A DNA stretch of 64,000 nucleotides from Ruegeria atlantica (GCF_013032005.1 NZ_WQBE01000007.1:124001-188000), one strand, 5' to 3'; shown: positions 1 through 8,623, numbered from the stretch's first letter. A program made the numbers and translations. The notes: generated by a model not told the origin, from the sequence alone.

Positions 1-2843
1 CATTCCCTCAGGTCTATCCCGCCCTTACTGGGGCGCAGCTGCCGCAAATTGCCGATCAGCAAGGGCAGATGCGGCTGGTCTGGTTGCTGGAATGCCTGCC
101 GGGGCAATGTTACGCCAAGGCCGCGCCTAAATCCGAGGCGTTGATCTTGAAATTGGGGCGTGTTCTGGGTGCCACCGACAAAGCGTTGGAGCGGTTTACC
201 CATGACGGGCTGCATCGTGCAGATTTCAAATGGGACCTTACGCAAGCCGGTTGGATCGCCGATCGGCTGGATGCGATCACTGATCCTGCTCGTCGGGTTT
301 TGCTGTCCGAGATTTGTGACCAGTTCGCAGCGATCTCGGGTCCGTTGGCGGAACTGCCGAAACAGGCGATCCATAATGACGTCAACGACTACAACATTCT
401 GGTTGAGGGCGAACTGGGTCAGCGTCAGAGTATCTCGGGCCTGATTGATCTGGGCGATATGTGTGCTGCGCCGCGTGTCTGTGATCTGGCGATTGCGGGG
501 GCCTATATCGTTCTGGATCGCCCTAAACCGGAACGCGCGCTTGCCGCTCTTGTGCAGGGCTATCACGCGGCTAATCGGCTGCGCCCCGATGAGATTGATT
601 TGATCTGGCCCTTGCTGCGGATGCGGCTGGCGGTGTCCGTTGTAAACTCGACCCTTATGGCGATCGAGAACCCGGATGATCCTTATGTGACGATCAGTCA
701 GGCCCCCGCATGGCGGTTCCTTGAGAATGCGGGCGTGAACGGTGACCTGATGGCGGCGCGGCTACGAACGGCCTGCGGTTTGCCCGTTACTGACGGGGCC
801 GAACGCATCCACGCCTATCTGTCCGAACATCGCGGCCAGTTCGCCCTGATGTTCAATCAGGATCTGAGCGATGCGCCCATGGGCTCGCTGTCGGTTGAGA
901 ACTCGACCTGGCCGCAGAACCCGTTCCACATGCCACTGGAAGAGGCCGCGCGTGTGGGTGAGGAATTTGGCCAAGGCCTGTGGTTGGGCTATTACAACGA
1001 ACCCCGCCTGATCTATGCCGAGCCCGGGTTCCGCAAGGGGCCCTGGAAGGCTTCGGACCGGCGCACCGTGCATTTGGCGGTGGATGTGTTTGCCCCGGCA
1101 GGCACCGTGCTGCACGCGCCGATGAGCGGCCGGGTCGAAGCGGTCGAGAACCGCGACGCCCATTTGGACTATGGCGGCGTCGTGATCCTGCACCACGAAA
1201 CGCCCGAGGGCGATCCCTTCTATACTCTTTATGGTCATCTGGACCCCGAAGTTTGTGACCGTCTGAAGCCGGGCGATCCGGTGGCGCAGGGTGCGGCCTT
1301 TGCCCGGCTAGGGGACGCCAGCCAGAACGGTGGCTGGGCCCCGCATGTGCATTTCCAGCTGGCCCTGACCACGGATGGAATGCAGACCGACTGGCCCGGT
1401 GTCGGCGATCCGGATGAGATAGAGCTGTGGCACGCCGTCTGCCCCAATCCCGCGGCATTGCTGAACCTGCCAGACGACAAGGTATTCTATCGGCCCACAG
1501 ATAAACAGGTGATCCTGCAGGGGCGGCACGACCACTTCGGCAGCAACCTTAGCCTGACCTATGACGATCCAGTCATGCTGGTGCGCGGGTGGAAACATCA
1601 TCTGTTTGACGAATGGGGACGGCCCTATCTGGACGCCTATAACAACGTCCCCCATGTGGGCCATGCGCATCCGCGAATTCAGGCGGTGGCGGCGGATCAG
1701 CTGAAGCGAATGAATTCAAATACGCGCTATCTGCACCCTGCCCAAACGACCTTTGCCGACAAGATTCTCTCGAAACTGCCGGATCATTTCGAGGTCTGCT
1801 TTTTTGTCAATTCAGGCACCGAGGCGAACGAGTTGGCCTTGCGACTGGCCCGCACCCATACCGGCGCCAAGGGCATTGTCACCCCGGATCACGGCTATCA
1901 TGGCAACACCAACGCGGCTGTTGCGATCTCGGCCTATAAGTTCAACAAACCCGGCGGTGTCGGTCAGGCCGACTGGGTCGAGCTGGTTGAGGTTGCCGAC
2001 GACTATCGCGGGTCATTCAAACGTGACGACCCGGACCGCGCTACAAAATTCGCGAATTTTGTAGACCCTGCAATCGCTGCTCTGCAAGACAAGGGGCACG
2101 GGGTCGCAGGTTTCATTGCCGAGACCTTCCCCTCGGTCGGCGGCCAAATCATTCCGCCCAAAGGTTACCTGCCAGCGGTATATGAGAAAATCCGCGCTGC
2201 GGGCGGCGTCTGCATTGCTGATGAGGTGCAGACCGGACTTGGGCGACTGGGCGAATACTATTTCGGCTTTGAACATCAAGGCGCGCTGCCAGACATCATC
2301 GTCATGGGCAAACCCATCGGCAACGGTCATCCGCTGGGCGTACTGGTCACAACCAAAGAGATCGCCCAAAGCTTTGACAACGGGATCGAGTTCTTTTCAA
2401 CCTTTGGTGGCTCGACCCTGTCGTGCCGGATCGGCAAAGAGGTGCTGGACATCGTTGATGACGAGGGCCTGCAGGACAACGCCCGCAAAATGGGTACACG
2501 CCTGATGGATGGGCTGCGTCAGATCGAAACTGATTTCGGGTGCGTCGGCGATGTTCGCGGAATGGGCTTGTTTCTGGGAGTTGAACTGATCAACCCGAAT
2601 GGTTCCGAGGGCACCGAAATCTGCAAATACGTCAAAAACCGGATGCGCGATCATCGTATTCTGATCGGCAGCGAAGGGCCCAAGGACAACATCCTGAAAA
2701 TCCGCCCACCGCTGACGATCGAGGCCGAGGACGTCGACATGATCCTCTGGGCTTTGCGGGACGTTTTGACCGGAGTGGGTGATTTCACCCCTGCCGCAGC
2801 CTGCGATCACGGGCATCACCATGCTGGGTGCAGCTGCTGCTGA
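1..2843 (+). CDS. Kinase-like (APH) / M23 peptidase / class III aminotransferase fusion, 5' partial
   Basis: The reading frame is open from the first bases of the window (frame beginning at base 3), so the true start lies upstream; about 946 codons are visible. Three domains follow in order. An aminoglycoside-phosphotransferase-like kinase carries the HNDVNDYN catalytic loop and an IDLGD metal motif. An M23-type metallopeptidase-like domain carries HLAVD and HVHF zinc motifs. A class III PLP aminotransferase carries its lysine in VMGKPIGNGH. The C-terminus is rich in His and Cys (DHGHHHAGCSCC). In animals separate proteins of the same two end families act as hydroxylysine kinase and phospho-hydroxylysine or phosphoethanolamine phospho-lyase, so a kinase plus phospho-lyase acting on a hydroxylated amine is a reasonable inference. 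The role of the M23 module is unknown. Confidence 0.85.
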   Translation, partial: FPQVYPALTGAQLPQIADQQGQMRLVWLLECLPGQCYAKAAPKSEALILKLGRVLGATDKALERFTHDGLHRADFKWDLTQAGWIADRLDAITDPARRVLLSEICDQFAAISGPLAELPKQAIHNDVNDYNILVEGELGQRQSISGLIDLGDMCAAPRVCDLAIAGAYIVLDRPKPERALAALVQGYHAANRLRPDEIDLIWPLLRMRLAVSVVNSTLMAIENPDDPYVTISQAPAWRFLENAGVNGDLMAARLRTACGLPVTDGAERIHAYLSEHRGQFALMFNQDLSDAPMGSLSVENSTWPQNPFHMPLEEAARVGEEFGQGLWLGYYNEPRLIYAEPGFRKGPWKASDRRTVHLAVDVFAPAGTVLHAPMSGRVEAVENRDAHLDYGGVVILHHETPEGDPFYTLYGHLDPEVCDRLKPGDPVAQGAAFARLGDASQNGGWAPHVHFQLALTTDGMQTDWPGVGDPDEIELWHAVCPNPAALLNLPDDKVFYRPTDKQVILQGRHDHFGSNLSLTYDDPVMLVRGWKHHLFDEWGRPYLDAYNNVPHVGHAHPRIQAVAADQLKRMNSNTRYLHPAQTTFADKILSKLPDHFEVCFFVNSGTEANELALRLARTHTGAKGIVTPDHGYHGNTNAAVAISAYKFNKPGGVGQADWVELVEVADDYRGSFKRDDPDRATKFANFVDPAIAALQDKGHGVAGFIAETFPSVGGQIIPPKGYLPAVYEKIRAAGGVCIADEVQTGLGRLGEYYFGFEHQGALPDIIVMGKPIGNGHPLGVLVTTKEIAQSFDNGIEFFSTFGGSTLSCRIGKEVLDIVDDEGLQDNARKMGTRLMDGLRQIETDFGCVGDVRGMGLFLGVELINPNGSEGTEICKYVKNRMRDHRILIGSEGPKDNILKIRPPLTIEAEDVDMILWALRDVLTGVGDFTPAAACDHGHHHAGCSCC

Positions 2844-2849
2844 GAAATA

Positions 2850-2876
2850 AACCCCGGCCTAGGGACGGCCGGGGTT
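2850..2876. terminator. Bidirectional terminator hairpin
   Basis: A perfect 10-bp stem (AACCCCGGCC / GGCCGGGGTT) with a 7-nt loop lies between two convergent genes. On the minus strand the stem is followed by TTTATTT, a reasonable U tract for the hemP operon. The plus-strand side has little U tract. Confidence 0.75.
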
Positions 2877-2893
2877 CTGCGCCACGCTGCTGC

Positions 2894-3370
2894 CTAATGC
2901 AGCAGGGCTGCGGGGGGGTGGTGCCCGGTTGTGGGCAGCGGAATCGACGCGGTCATGCGTCGCAGCACCAGTCCAAGTTCTTCTGATAATGAGGCCAGAG
3001 CGGGGGCAAAATCCGGTCGCACAATCAGGGACGCCATCATCATCGCGTCTTCACGGGACCCTTCAGAGGCCGCTGCGATCATCTGCGCAAAGCAATTTTC
3101 GTCAGCGCCAAGACAAGAACACCCCAATCCGTGACGGATCAACGGGCGGCGCCCGTGATGCGCGCACAGCGAACACAGGCGGTCAAGCGACATCATCGCA
3201 GCGCGCCCGCATTCTGCGCCCAACGCAATTTCAAAATCGCTGGCGGCATCTGCGCGGCCCTGGGCACCATCACCCCAAAGCCGCAAGTACATCACAGCTC
3301 CGGCTTCGACGGGGCCAAGGTCAGTTAAGCGGCCAACAGCCGCCCCACCCCGAGAGGAATTCGCGCTCAT
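2894..3370 (-). CDS. Uncharacterised Cys-rich protein downstream of hemP
   Basis: A 158-residue protein whose start ATG overlaps the hemP stop (ATGA), so the two are translationally coupled. I do not recognise a characterised family. The middle carries a cysteine cluster (CSLC, then CSC and a further Cys within about 30 residues) together with several His residues, which could bind a metal or cluster. The C-terminal half looks helical. The coupling to hemP and the iron-type operator upstream suggest a role in iron or haem homeostasis; this is inference from position only. Confidence 0.7.
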   Translation of the reverse strand: MSANSSRGGAAVGRLTDLGPVEAGAVMYLRLWGDGAQGRADAASDFEIALGAECGRAAMMSLDRLCSLCAHHGRRPLIRHGLGCSCLGADENCFAQMIAAASEGSREDAMMMASLIVRPDFAPALASLSEELGLVLRRMTASIPLPTTGHHPPAALLH

Positions 3371-3534
3371 TTCGTCAGGATCAATTTGCCTGCGCGGGTG
3401 ATGCGCAGCGTATACAGCTGGTCGCCCAATTCGATATGGGCCAGGTTACCGCCATTGGTCAGTTCTTCGGCCTTATGCGATGGCAGCATGGATACAGCAT
3501 AGGATTGGCTGGGATTCGGGGTCTGCATATTCAT
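3367..3534 (-). CDS. hemP: Hemin uptake protein HemP
   Basis: A 55-residue ORF read directly from the minus strand. Its C-terminus (LYTLRITRAGKLILTK) matches the HemP family signature, in which a short beta-rich domain ends in R-L-T-R-x-G-K-L-I-L-T-K. HemP proteins are small accessory factors associated with haem uptake and iron-responsive operons. The stop overlaps the start of the next gene by ATGA. The first ATG of the tandem ATGAATATG is taken as the start; the second is two codons downstream. A TGA-N9-TCA operator lies about 105 bp upstream. Confidence 0.85.
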   Translation of the reverse strand: MNMQTPNPSQSYAVSMLPSHKAEELTNGGNLAHIELGDQLYTLRITRAGKLILTK

Positions 3535-3635
3535 CAGGACAACTCCAGAGGGGGCTGGGGCGAAATGCCTTAATCTGTTCGCGTTTCACTTGATCTGGCT
3601 GACCCTGACAGGGGTTGGCTGTGGACTTAAATAAT

Positions 3636-3664
3636 AATCTGATTAAAATAGTCAGGTATGTCAA
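3636..3664 (-). promoter_or_regulatory. hemP promoter with RirA-type iron-responsive operator
   Basis: On the minus strand a TTGACA -35 element (3664-3659) is followed after 17 bp by CAGATT (3641-3636). Between them and overlapping the -10 is TGACTATTTTAATCA (3640-3654), an exact match to the TGA-N9-TCA iron-responsive operator known for RirA in alphaproteobacteria. Position and gene function agree, so iron repression of hemP is likely. Confidence 0.6.
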
Positions 3665-3759
3665 GGCCCGTTCTGGTGAATTCTCCAACCTCGCACGATT
3701 GCACCAAAAATTCAGGCAGGGTACCACTTTCTCAGAATATCAAACCAAGGGGGCAGTCA

Positions 3760-4434
3760 ATGGCCGCGACTATCATGTTTGACCTGGATGGAACGCTCGT
3801 GGACAGTCTTCCTGATCTTGCAGCGGCCGCGAACAATATGTTGCGTGACGCCGGCGTAGCGCCCTTATCACAGGACCAGATCAAACAATTTGTTGGCAAC
3901 GGGCTACCCAAACTGGTCGAGCGTGTGATTGAGCATTGCGACCTGCCGATGGTCCAGCACGGTGATCTGACCCGGTTGACGCTTGCCCATTACAACGCCG
4001 CCTCCAGCGATAAAACCGTGGTCTATCCCGGTGTGTTGCAGGCGCTGGAACATTTGCGTGACATGGGCTGCGTTCTGGGGGTTTGCACCAACAAACCCGA
4101 AGCCCCTGCCCGCCATGTGCTTGAGGCGATGGGGCTTGCACCCCATTTCGATGCCGTCCTTGGAGGTGACAGCCTGAACACCCGCAAACCCGACCCGGCC
4201 CATCTTGAGGCCAGCTTTGCCGCCGTTACCGCAGCCGGTCCGCAGTTGTTTGTCGGAGATAGCGAGGTGGATGCCGAAACCGCTCAACGTGCACAAGTGC
4301 CGTTTTTGTTGTTCACCGAAGGTTATCGAAAATCACCGGTTGCCGACATTCCACATACAGCATGCTACGACCGATCCTCTGAATTGCCCAAACTGGTTGC
4401 ACAAGTACTGCTATCTCTGGAGCAAAGCGCCTGA
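3760..4434 (+). CDS. gph: Phosphoglycolate phosphatase (HAD superfamily)
   Basis: HAD hydrolase of 224 residues. Motif I is MFDLDGTLVDS at the N-terminus, motif II is the CTNKPE segment, and motif III/IV comprise the NTRKPDPAHLE lysine region and FVGDSEVDAETA. The helical cap between motif I and II is typical of the Gph/PgmB branch. The enzyme removes phosphate from 2-phosphoglycolate, a by-product of DNA 3'-phosphoglycolate repair or of oxygenase chemistry. A longer in-frame start at 3658 exists, but the ATG at 3760 is preceded by AAGGGGG and puts motif I at its usual place. Confidence 0.85.
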   Translation: MAATIMFDLDGTLVDSLPDLAAAANNMLRDAGVAPLSQDQIKQFVGNGLPKLVERVIEHCDLPMVQHGDLTRLTLAHYNAASSDKTVVYPGVLQALEHLRDMGCVLGVCTNKPEAPARHVLEAMGLAPHFDAVLGGDSLNTRKPDPAHLEASFAAVTAAGPQLFVGDSEVDAETAQRAQVPFLLFTEGYRKSPVADIPHTACYDRSSELPKLVAQVLLSLEQSA

Positions 4435-4454
4435 GAGCCTATTTCTAGAGGGGG

Positions 4455-4556
4455 ATCGAAACGGGTCGCGGCCAGTGACTGAGGGGCCGGCCGAGGGGGT
4501 AAGTAGCCAGCCCCTCACAGGGGAAAAGTGGTATCGTCCGATATGACCCGTTCGAT
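4455..4556 (+). ncRNA. Putative structured RNA element between gph and the helicase gene
   Basis: A 12-bp closing stem with one bulged A (4455-4467 ATCGAAACGGGTC pairs with 4545-4556 GACCCGTTCGAT) encloses an 8-bp perfect stem (4480-4487 TGAGGGGC with 4510-4517 GCCCCTCA) and a small TATC/GATA hairpin (4532-4543). It starts 21 bases after the gph stop. It may be a read-through attenuator, an elaborate terminator, or the start of the helicase 5' leader. I could not match it to tmRNA, RNase P RNA, SRP RNA or a riboswitch class. No promoter evidence was found. Confidence 0.35.
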
Positions 4557-4903
4557 AAAACACAGTTAACGAATCGGCCTGAATTTCGATATAGGGGGTT
4601 TCCCGTAGCCCCCCGGACAGTGTTGAAATCACAGTTAATTTTTTCGCCCATTTTGGCGCAAACAGGGTTTTTGCCCTGAAAACAGATAAAATAGGCGAAC
4701 CCTTAACGCGCTTGTAAGGCAGGACCGTGCGGCTGCCTGTCCTACCGGGCAAATGACGTTGGACGGTACAGTCCACCACCTTGGCGTTGAACTGGAAAAT
4801 ACGCTGGATCACAGATTTTTTTGGAACACACCGCACGACTGTGGTCGAAAAATCCGCCAGTTCGGCGACCATTCATCTTCCACTCTATACATCCGGTTCG
4901 TCT
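4557..4903 (+). other. Intergenic region rich in hairpins upstream of the helicase gene
   Basis: No convincing gene. It contains several short inverted repeats: GGGGG/CCCCC (4594-4614), CGCC/GGCG (4645-4658), CAGGG/CCCTG (4663-4678) and GGCAG/CTGCC (4718-4737). CACAGTTAA occurs twice (4561-4569 and 4630-4638). Taken with the elements on either side, this looks like a long structured 5' leader, as is common for cold-induced DEAD-box helicase genes, but no transcript start can be assigned. Confidence 0.4.
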
Positions 4904-4981
4904 CTCGGTAAGGAGCGTGCTTCGACGATGATCCGTGTGTTGGACGCTCTGAGGGTGACCGCATCACCCAAGAAAGCCGAG
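4904..4981 (+). promoter_or_regulatory. Three-way-junction leader directly before the helicase start
   Basis: Three nested complementarities form a junction: CTCGG (4904-4908) with CCGAG (4977-4981), GAGCGT (4913-4918) with ACGCTC (4944-4949), and GGGTGA (4953-4958) with TCACCC (4964-4969). The fold ends three bases before the helicase ATG at 4984, and the AAGGAG of the leader ORF sits inside it. It could therefore gate translation of both reading frames. Confidence 0.45.
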
Positions 4982-4987
4982 CTATGA
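4928..4987 (+). CDS. 19-codon leader peptide coupled to the helicase gene
   Basis: The frame encodes MIRVLDALRVTASPKKAEL and its TGA overlaps the helicase ATG (ATGA). An AAGGAG sequence at 4910-4915 lies 12 bases before the ATG, which is long but usable, whereas the helicase ATG itself has only a weak AAGAAAG. A coupled leader ORF would supply ribosomes to the helicase start and open the junction described at 4904-4981. Its peptide shows no amino-acid run typical of classical attenuators. It may be a chance frame. Confidence 0.4.
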   Translation: MIRVLDALRVTASPKKAEL

Positions 4988-6876
4988 AACAGACAATCGC
5001 AGATGCGCTGAAGCGCAAAGGATATGACACCCTGACCCCGGTCCAAGAGGCCGTGTCCGCACCTGAATTGCAAGGAAAAGACCTGCTGGTTTCGGCACAG
5101 ACAGGATCGGGGAAAACCATTGGGTTCGGCCTGGCCATCGCGCCGACCATTTTGGGCGATGCGCAGGTTTTCGGCACCGCAGACGCGCCTTTGGCACTGG
5201 TGATTGCGCCAACGCGAGAGCTGGCAATGCAGGTCAAACGCGAATTGGGATGGCTTTACGCCGACGCGGGGGTGTTCATTGCCTCATGTGTTGGCGGAAT
5301 GGATATGCGCGACGAACGCCGGGCTCTGTCACGTGGGGCGCATATCGTGGTCGCGACACCGGGGCGTTTGCGCGATCATATCATGCGCGGGTCGATTGAT
5401 CTGACGGCCGTGCGCGCTGTGGTTTTGGATGAAGCCGACGAAATGCTTGACCTTGGGTTCCGCGAGGATCTGGAGTTCATTCTGGATGAAACGCCCACAG
5501 ACCGCCAAACGCTGTTGTTTTCCGCCACGGTTCCGCGCGCCATTGCCACCCTCGCCACCCGGTATCAACGGGACGCCGAGCGTGTAAGCACCGTCAGTGA
5601 ACGGACGCAACACGCCGATATCGAATACCGTGCGATGAATGTGGCCCCGCGCGATGGTGAAAACGCGATCATCAACGTGCTGCGTTATTACGAGGCCCCG
5701 AACGCCATCGTCTTTTGCAACACACGTGCGATGGTTGCACGCCTGACTGCCCGCCTGTCGAACCGTGGGTTCTCGGTTGTGGCTTTGTCCGGTGAGCTGA
5801 CCCAAAGCGAACGCTCAAATGCCCTGCAGGCCATGCGCGACGGGCGTGCCCGCGTCTGTGTGGCGACCGACGTGGCCGCGCGCGGGATTGACCTGCCGAA
5901 TCTGGATCTGGTGATCCATGCCGAACTGCCCAACAGTCACGAAACTCTTCTGCACCGTTCAGGTCGAACTGGACGCGCAGGGCGTAAAGGGGTCAGCGCC
6001 CTGATCGTCGCACCGGCTTCGTTCAAAAAGGCCCAACGGCTGATGAAATTCGCCAAACTGACTGCTGATTGGGGCCCGGCACCTTCCGCAGACGCAGTCA
6101 ATGCACAGGATCTACAGCGGATGTTCGGCTCGGACGTCTGGCAGGTGGATCTCGTCGAGAGCGAGCGCACATCGGTCGACGAACTGGTGGCCAGATTCTC
6201 GCCGGAACAACTCGCCGCGGCCTATGTCCGTCAATACAAACGTCAGCATTCTGCTCCGGAAGAGTTAAGCGACGTCAAAACCACAGGGACAAAGTCAGAG
6301 GCACCTTTTGGCCCGAGTGTGTGGTTTTCGCTGTCGGAAGGACGCAACGATAACGCGTCTCCGCGCTATGTTCTTCCCATGGTGTGCAAGGCCGGGAACC
6401 TCACCAAATCCGATATCGGCGCGATCCGCATCGCTGACGATGTGACCTTTATCGAAATTCGCGAGAGCAGCGTTTCCGGATTTTTGGACGCGATCGGACC
6501 TGAGATGAAGGTCGAGGGCACAAAAGACATCGTGCGGTTGGACACGGCCCCCGACTTTTCGAAACCGACAAAGACAGGCCCAAAACGAGGTGTGAAAGGC
6601 AAGAGAGACCCGCAAAAGTCTGAGCGCAGACCGCCTCGCCTTGTCGATCCACAGCCTGCGAAGGCGCGAAAAAAGACGGGATCAAAGCCGCCTGAGAAAA
6701 CCAAAGTCGACACTAAGCCCAAGCGCGATGGCGATAGCCTAAGCAGTAAAGGCAAAAAACCAAACCGCAGCCCAAAGGGCCCGCCGCCGCCTAAAGGGAA
6801 GCCAAACAGCAAGAAAAACCGCGCACGCGCTGCCGCGGCAAAGGGCGGCAATTCTGTACCGAGACGTTCTAAGTAA
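4984..6876 (+). CDS. DEAD-box ATP-dependent RNA helicase (DeaD/CsdA type)
   Basis: A 630-residue RNA helicase. It starts almost directly at the Q motif (GYDTLTPVQEA), followed by AQTGSGKT (Walker A), PTRELA, VLDEADEML, SATVP, the ATDVAARGIDLP segment and HRSGRTGRAGRKG. A DbpA-type RNA-binding domain follows at roughly residues 455-505, and the last 120 residues form a Lys/Pro-rich, probably disordered tail. Such enzymes unwind rRNA and mRNA and are often cold-induced and part of the degradosome. The N-terminus is short for the family, but no in-frame start lies upstream, so the ATG overlapped by the leader-peptide stop is taken. Confidence 0.92.
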   Translation: MKQTIADALKRKGYDTLTPVQEAVSAPELQGKDLLVSAQTGSGKTIGFGLAIAPTILGDAQVFGTADAPLALVIAPTRELAMQVKRELGWLYADAGVFIASCVGGMDMRDERRALSRGAHIVVATPGRLRDHIMRGSIDLTAVRAVVLDEADEMLDLGFREDLEFILDETPTDRQTLLFSATVPRAIATLATRYQRDAERVSTVSERTQHADIEYRAMNVAPRDGENAIINVLRYYEAPNAIVFCNTRAMVARLTARLSNRGFSVVALSGELTQSERSNALQAMRDGRARVCVATDVAARGIDLPNLDLVIHAELPNSHETLLHRSGRTGRAGRKGVSALIVAPASFKKAQRLMKFAKLTADWGPAPSADAVNAQDLQRMFGSDVWQVDLVESERTSVDELVARFSPEQLAAAYVRQYKRQHSAPEELSDVKTTGTKSEAPFGPSVWFSLSEGRNDNASPRYVLPMVCKAGNLTKSDIGAIRIADDVTFIEIRESSVSGFLDAIGPEMKVEGTKDIVRLDTAPDFSKPTKTGPKRGVKGKRDPQKSERRPPRLVDPQPAKARKKTGSKPPEKTKVDTKPKRDGDSLSSKGKKPNRSPKGPPPPKGKPNSKKNRARAAAAKGGNSVPRRSK

Positions 6877-7017
6877 GCTGAAGCGTTCCCCCGACCCGAA
6901 TTCGCCTGGGTTCGTTCTTGGGAGGCAAACAAGCCGCACTGAAAAAGCAGCTTTTCTCGCGCTGTCAGAAAAGGTTTAATCCACCCGTTCTAAGCTTTTG
7001 CTAAATGGGTCAGTGGC

Positions 7018-7797
7018 ATGAATATTGCAGACATCGTCGACTTTGGGCGTTACCCTCTGGGAAATGAAGATTTCGGTACGAAGGCAAGATCGTCACTGAA
7101 TGAAAACGGTGTCTTGGTCCTTGAGGAATTCATCCGCCCCGAAGCACTGGCAATGATGCAAGCCGAGGCTTTGACAGGACAAGACCAGGCATATTTCTGC
7201 ACTCAAAGCCACTCGGTCTACCTAACGCCGCCAAATCCAGAGTTTGACGCATCACACCCGGCAAATCGGCAAGTGGAGTCGTCCAAAGGATGTATCTGCG
7301 ACGACGCGGTGTCACCGACATCGCCCCTGCGCACCCTGTATAACGACCCATCATTCCACAGCTTCATCAAGCAGGTCACGGGCGAGGCTGAATTGCACCC
7401 TTATGTCGATCCGCTGTCGTCAATTAACATTCACTACGCAACCCGCGGACAAGAACTCGGTTGGCATTTCGACAATTCCTCGTTCGCAATCACATTGCTG
7501 ATCCAGAAACCCGACGCCGGTAGCCGTTTCGAATATGTAAAGGACCTGCGGGACGCGAGCGCAGGCGACATGAACTATGAAGGTGTCAGGGCCGTTCTGG
7601 ACAAAGAATTGAAGCCACAAATCCTGAACATGGATCAAGGAACGCTGGTTCTGTTTCGCGGTAGAAATTCCATCCACCGGGTCTCACCGAATGAGAGTGA
7701 CAAGACAAGAATGCTCGCCGTGTTGGCCTATAACTCGGAACCTGATGTGGAACTGTCAGAGAGTGCCCGCATGACCTTTTACGGTCGATTGAACTGA
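7018..7797 (+). CDS. Fe(II)/2-oxoglutarate-dependent oxygenase-like protein
   Basis: A 259-residue protein with a recognisable double-stranded beta-helix triad: H150-x-D152 (GWHFDNSSF) and H220, followed by R231 eleven residues later, the usual 2-oxoglutarate carboxylate ligand. The substrate is unknown. It precedes a TetR gene, a class III aminotransferase gene and a betaine-type catabolic operon, so a hydroxylation of an amino or quaternary ammonium compound is possible. Its own expression signals are weak; no good Shine-Dalgarno sequence precedes the ATG. Confidence 0.75.
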   Translation: MNIADIVDFGRYPLGNEDFGTKARSSLNENGVLVLEEFIRPEALAMMQAEALTGQDQAYFCTQSHSVYLTPPNPEFDASHPANRQVESSKGCICDDAVSPTSPLRTLYNDPSFHSFIKQVTGEAELHPYVDPLSSINIHYATRGQELGWHFDNSSFAITLLIQKPDAGSRFEYVKDLRDASAGDMNYEGVRAVLDKELKPQILNMDQGTLVLFRGRNSIHRVSPNESDKTRMLAVLAYNSEPDVELSESARMTFYGRLN

Positions 7798-7908
7798 CGT
7801 CGGCTTACTGCAATGCAGTACGAACATGCGCGAGATGGGACCTGGAAGACCGCCAGTTTTTCCACTAACCCAATTCTGAGGTGGCTCGTAGAAGCGCCGT
7901 ATCGCAAA

Positions 7909-8508
7909 TTAAGATATTGATTTAAAATCAAAATGACCTGGAAACATCGACTGCAAGACAAACAAGCAGATTTTCAAAGCCTCTCGGGGTTTGAAAATAT
8001 CTGAGTGCAAATGGAAGTCGGTCCAGAGCCCTTCCAGCAAAGCAATCAATGCATCTGTTGCAAGTTTGGCGTCTACGTCTTTGTACCCACCTTCGCTTAT
8101 GATTTGCTGCAACAGTTCAAGGATCACTGCCCGGAAACTTTTGTCCCGTGAGTCGATGAAAGGAAATATGTCGGGGTTCGAGAGAGCTTCGGCCCGAAAT
8201 GAAAACCAGATCGCAACGTCCCGTGCATTCAGGACCAAAGGGTCGAAATCCGCCTTGAGGATTGAGATCAACTTGTCCGCAGGGCCTAATTCCGGACTGT
8301 CCGCGATTGCTTTCCACTGCCCGGCATAGCGCGCTGACAACTCCTCGGCCACGGCAAGCAGCAATTTCTCTTTGGAACCAAAGTGCAGGTTCACCATCCC
8401 CCTCGACAGTCCTGACAGCTCCTGGATTCTGGCCGAGGTCGTGCCGCGAATACCGTATTTATGGATGGCATCCGCAGCCGCCTGAATCAGCTGCTGTCGG
8501 TTCTGCAA
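7909..8508 (-). CDS. TetR/BetI-like repressor (first of two)
   Basis: About 199 residues with an N-terminal TetR helix-turn-helix (TSARIQELSGLSRGMVNLHFGSKE across the recognition region) and a BetI-like C-terminal domain (WFSFRAEA, LEGLWTDFHLH, MFPGHFD). The second TetR in the window (19133-19774) has the same landmarks, so the pair are paralogues. The start is uncertain. The only conventional candidate is the TTG at 8508; an AAGGA lies further up, before in-frame ATC and ATT codons, so a rare start codon cannot be excluded. It is divergent from the aminotransferase gene and probably acts at the palindrome 8633-8650. Confidence 0.85.
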   Translation of the reverse strand: MQNRQQLIQAAADAIHKYGIRGTTSARIQELSGLSRGMVNLHFGSKEKLLLAVAEELSARYAGQWKAIADSPELGPADKLISILKADFDPLVLNARDVAIWFSFRAEALSNPDIFPFIDSRDKSFRAVILELLQQIISEGGYKDVDAKLATDALIALLEGLWTDFHLHSDIFKPREALKICLFVLQSMFPGHFDFKSIS

Positions 8509-8623
8509 CTTACTCAGATCGCGGGCATTGGTCGGAGTATCGGCCTCGAGAGTAATCTTGATTTTCCTTCGCTGGGTTACTCGCCTTTGCTTTCTCGCAT
8601 CTAGTGAAGCGAAAGTTCAAGGA

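Noticed and set aside
4411-4872. 153-codon minus-strand frame across the gph-helicase gap
   Set aside because: It has no family resemblance and overlaps the hairpin-rich region and the end of gph; base-pairing explains the region better.
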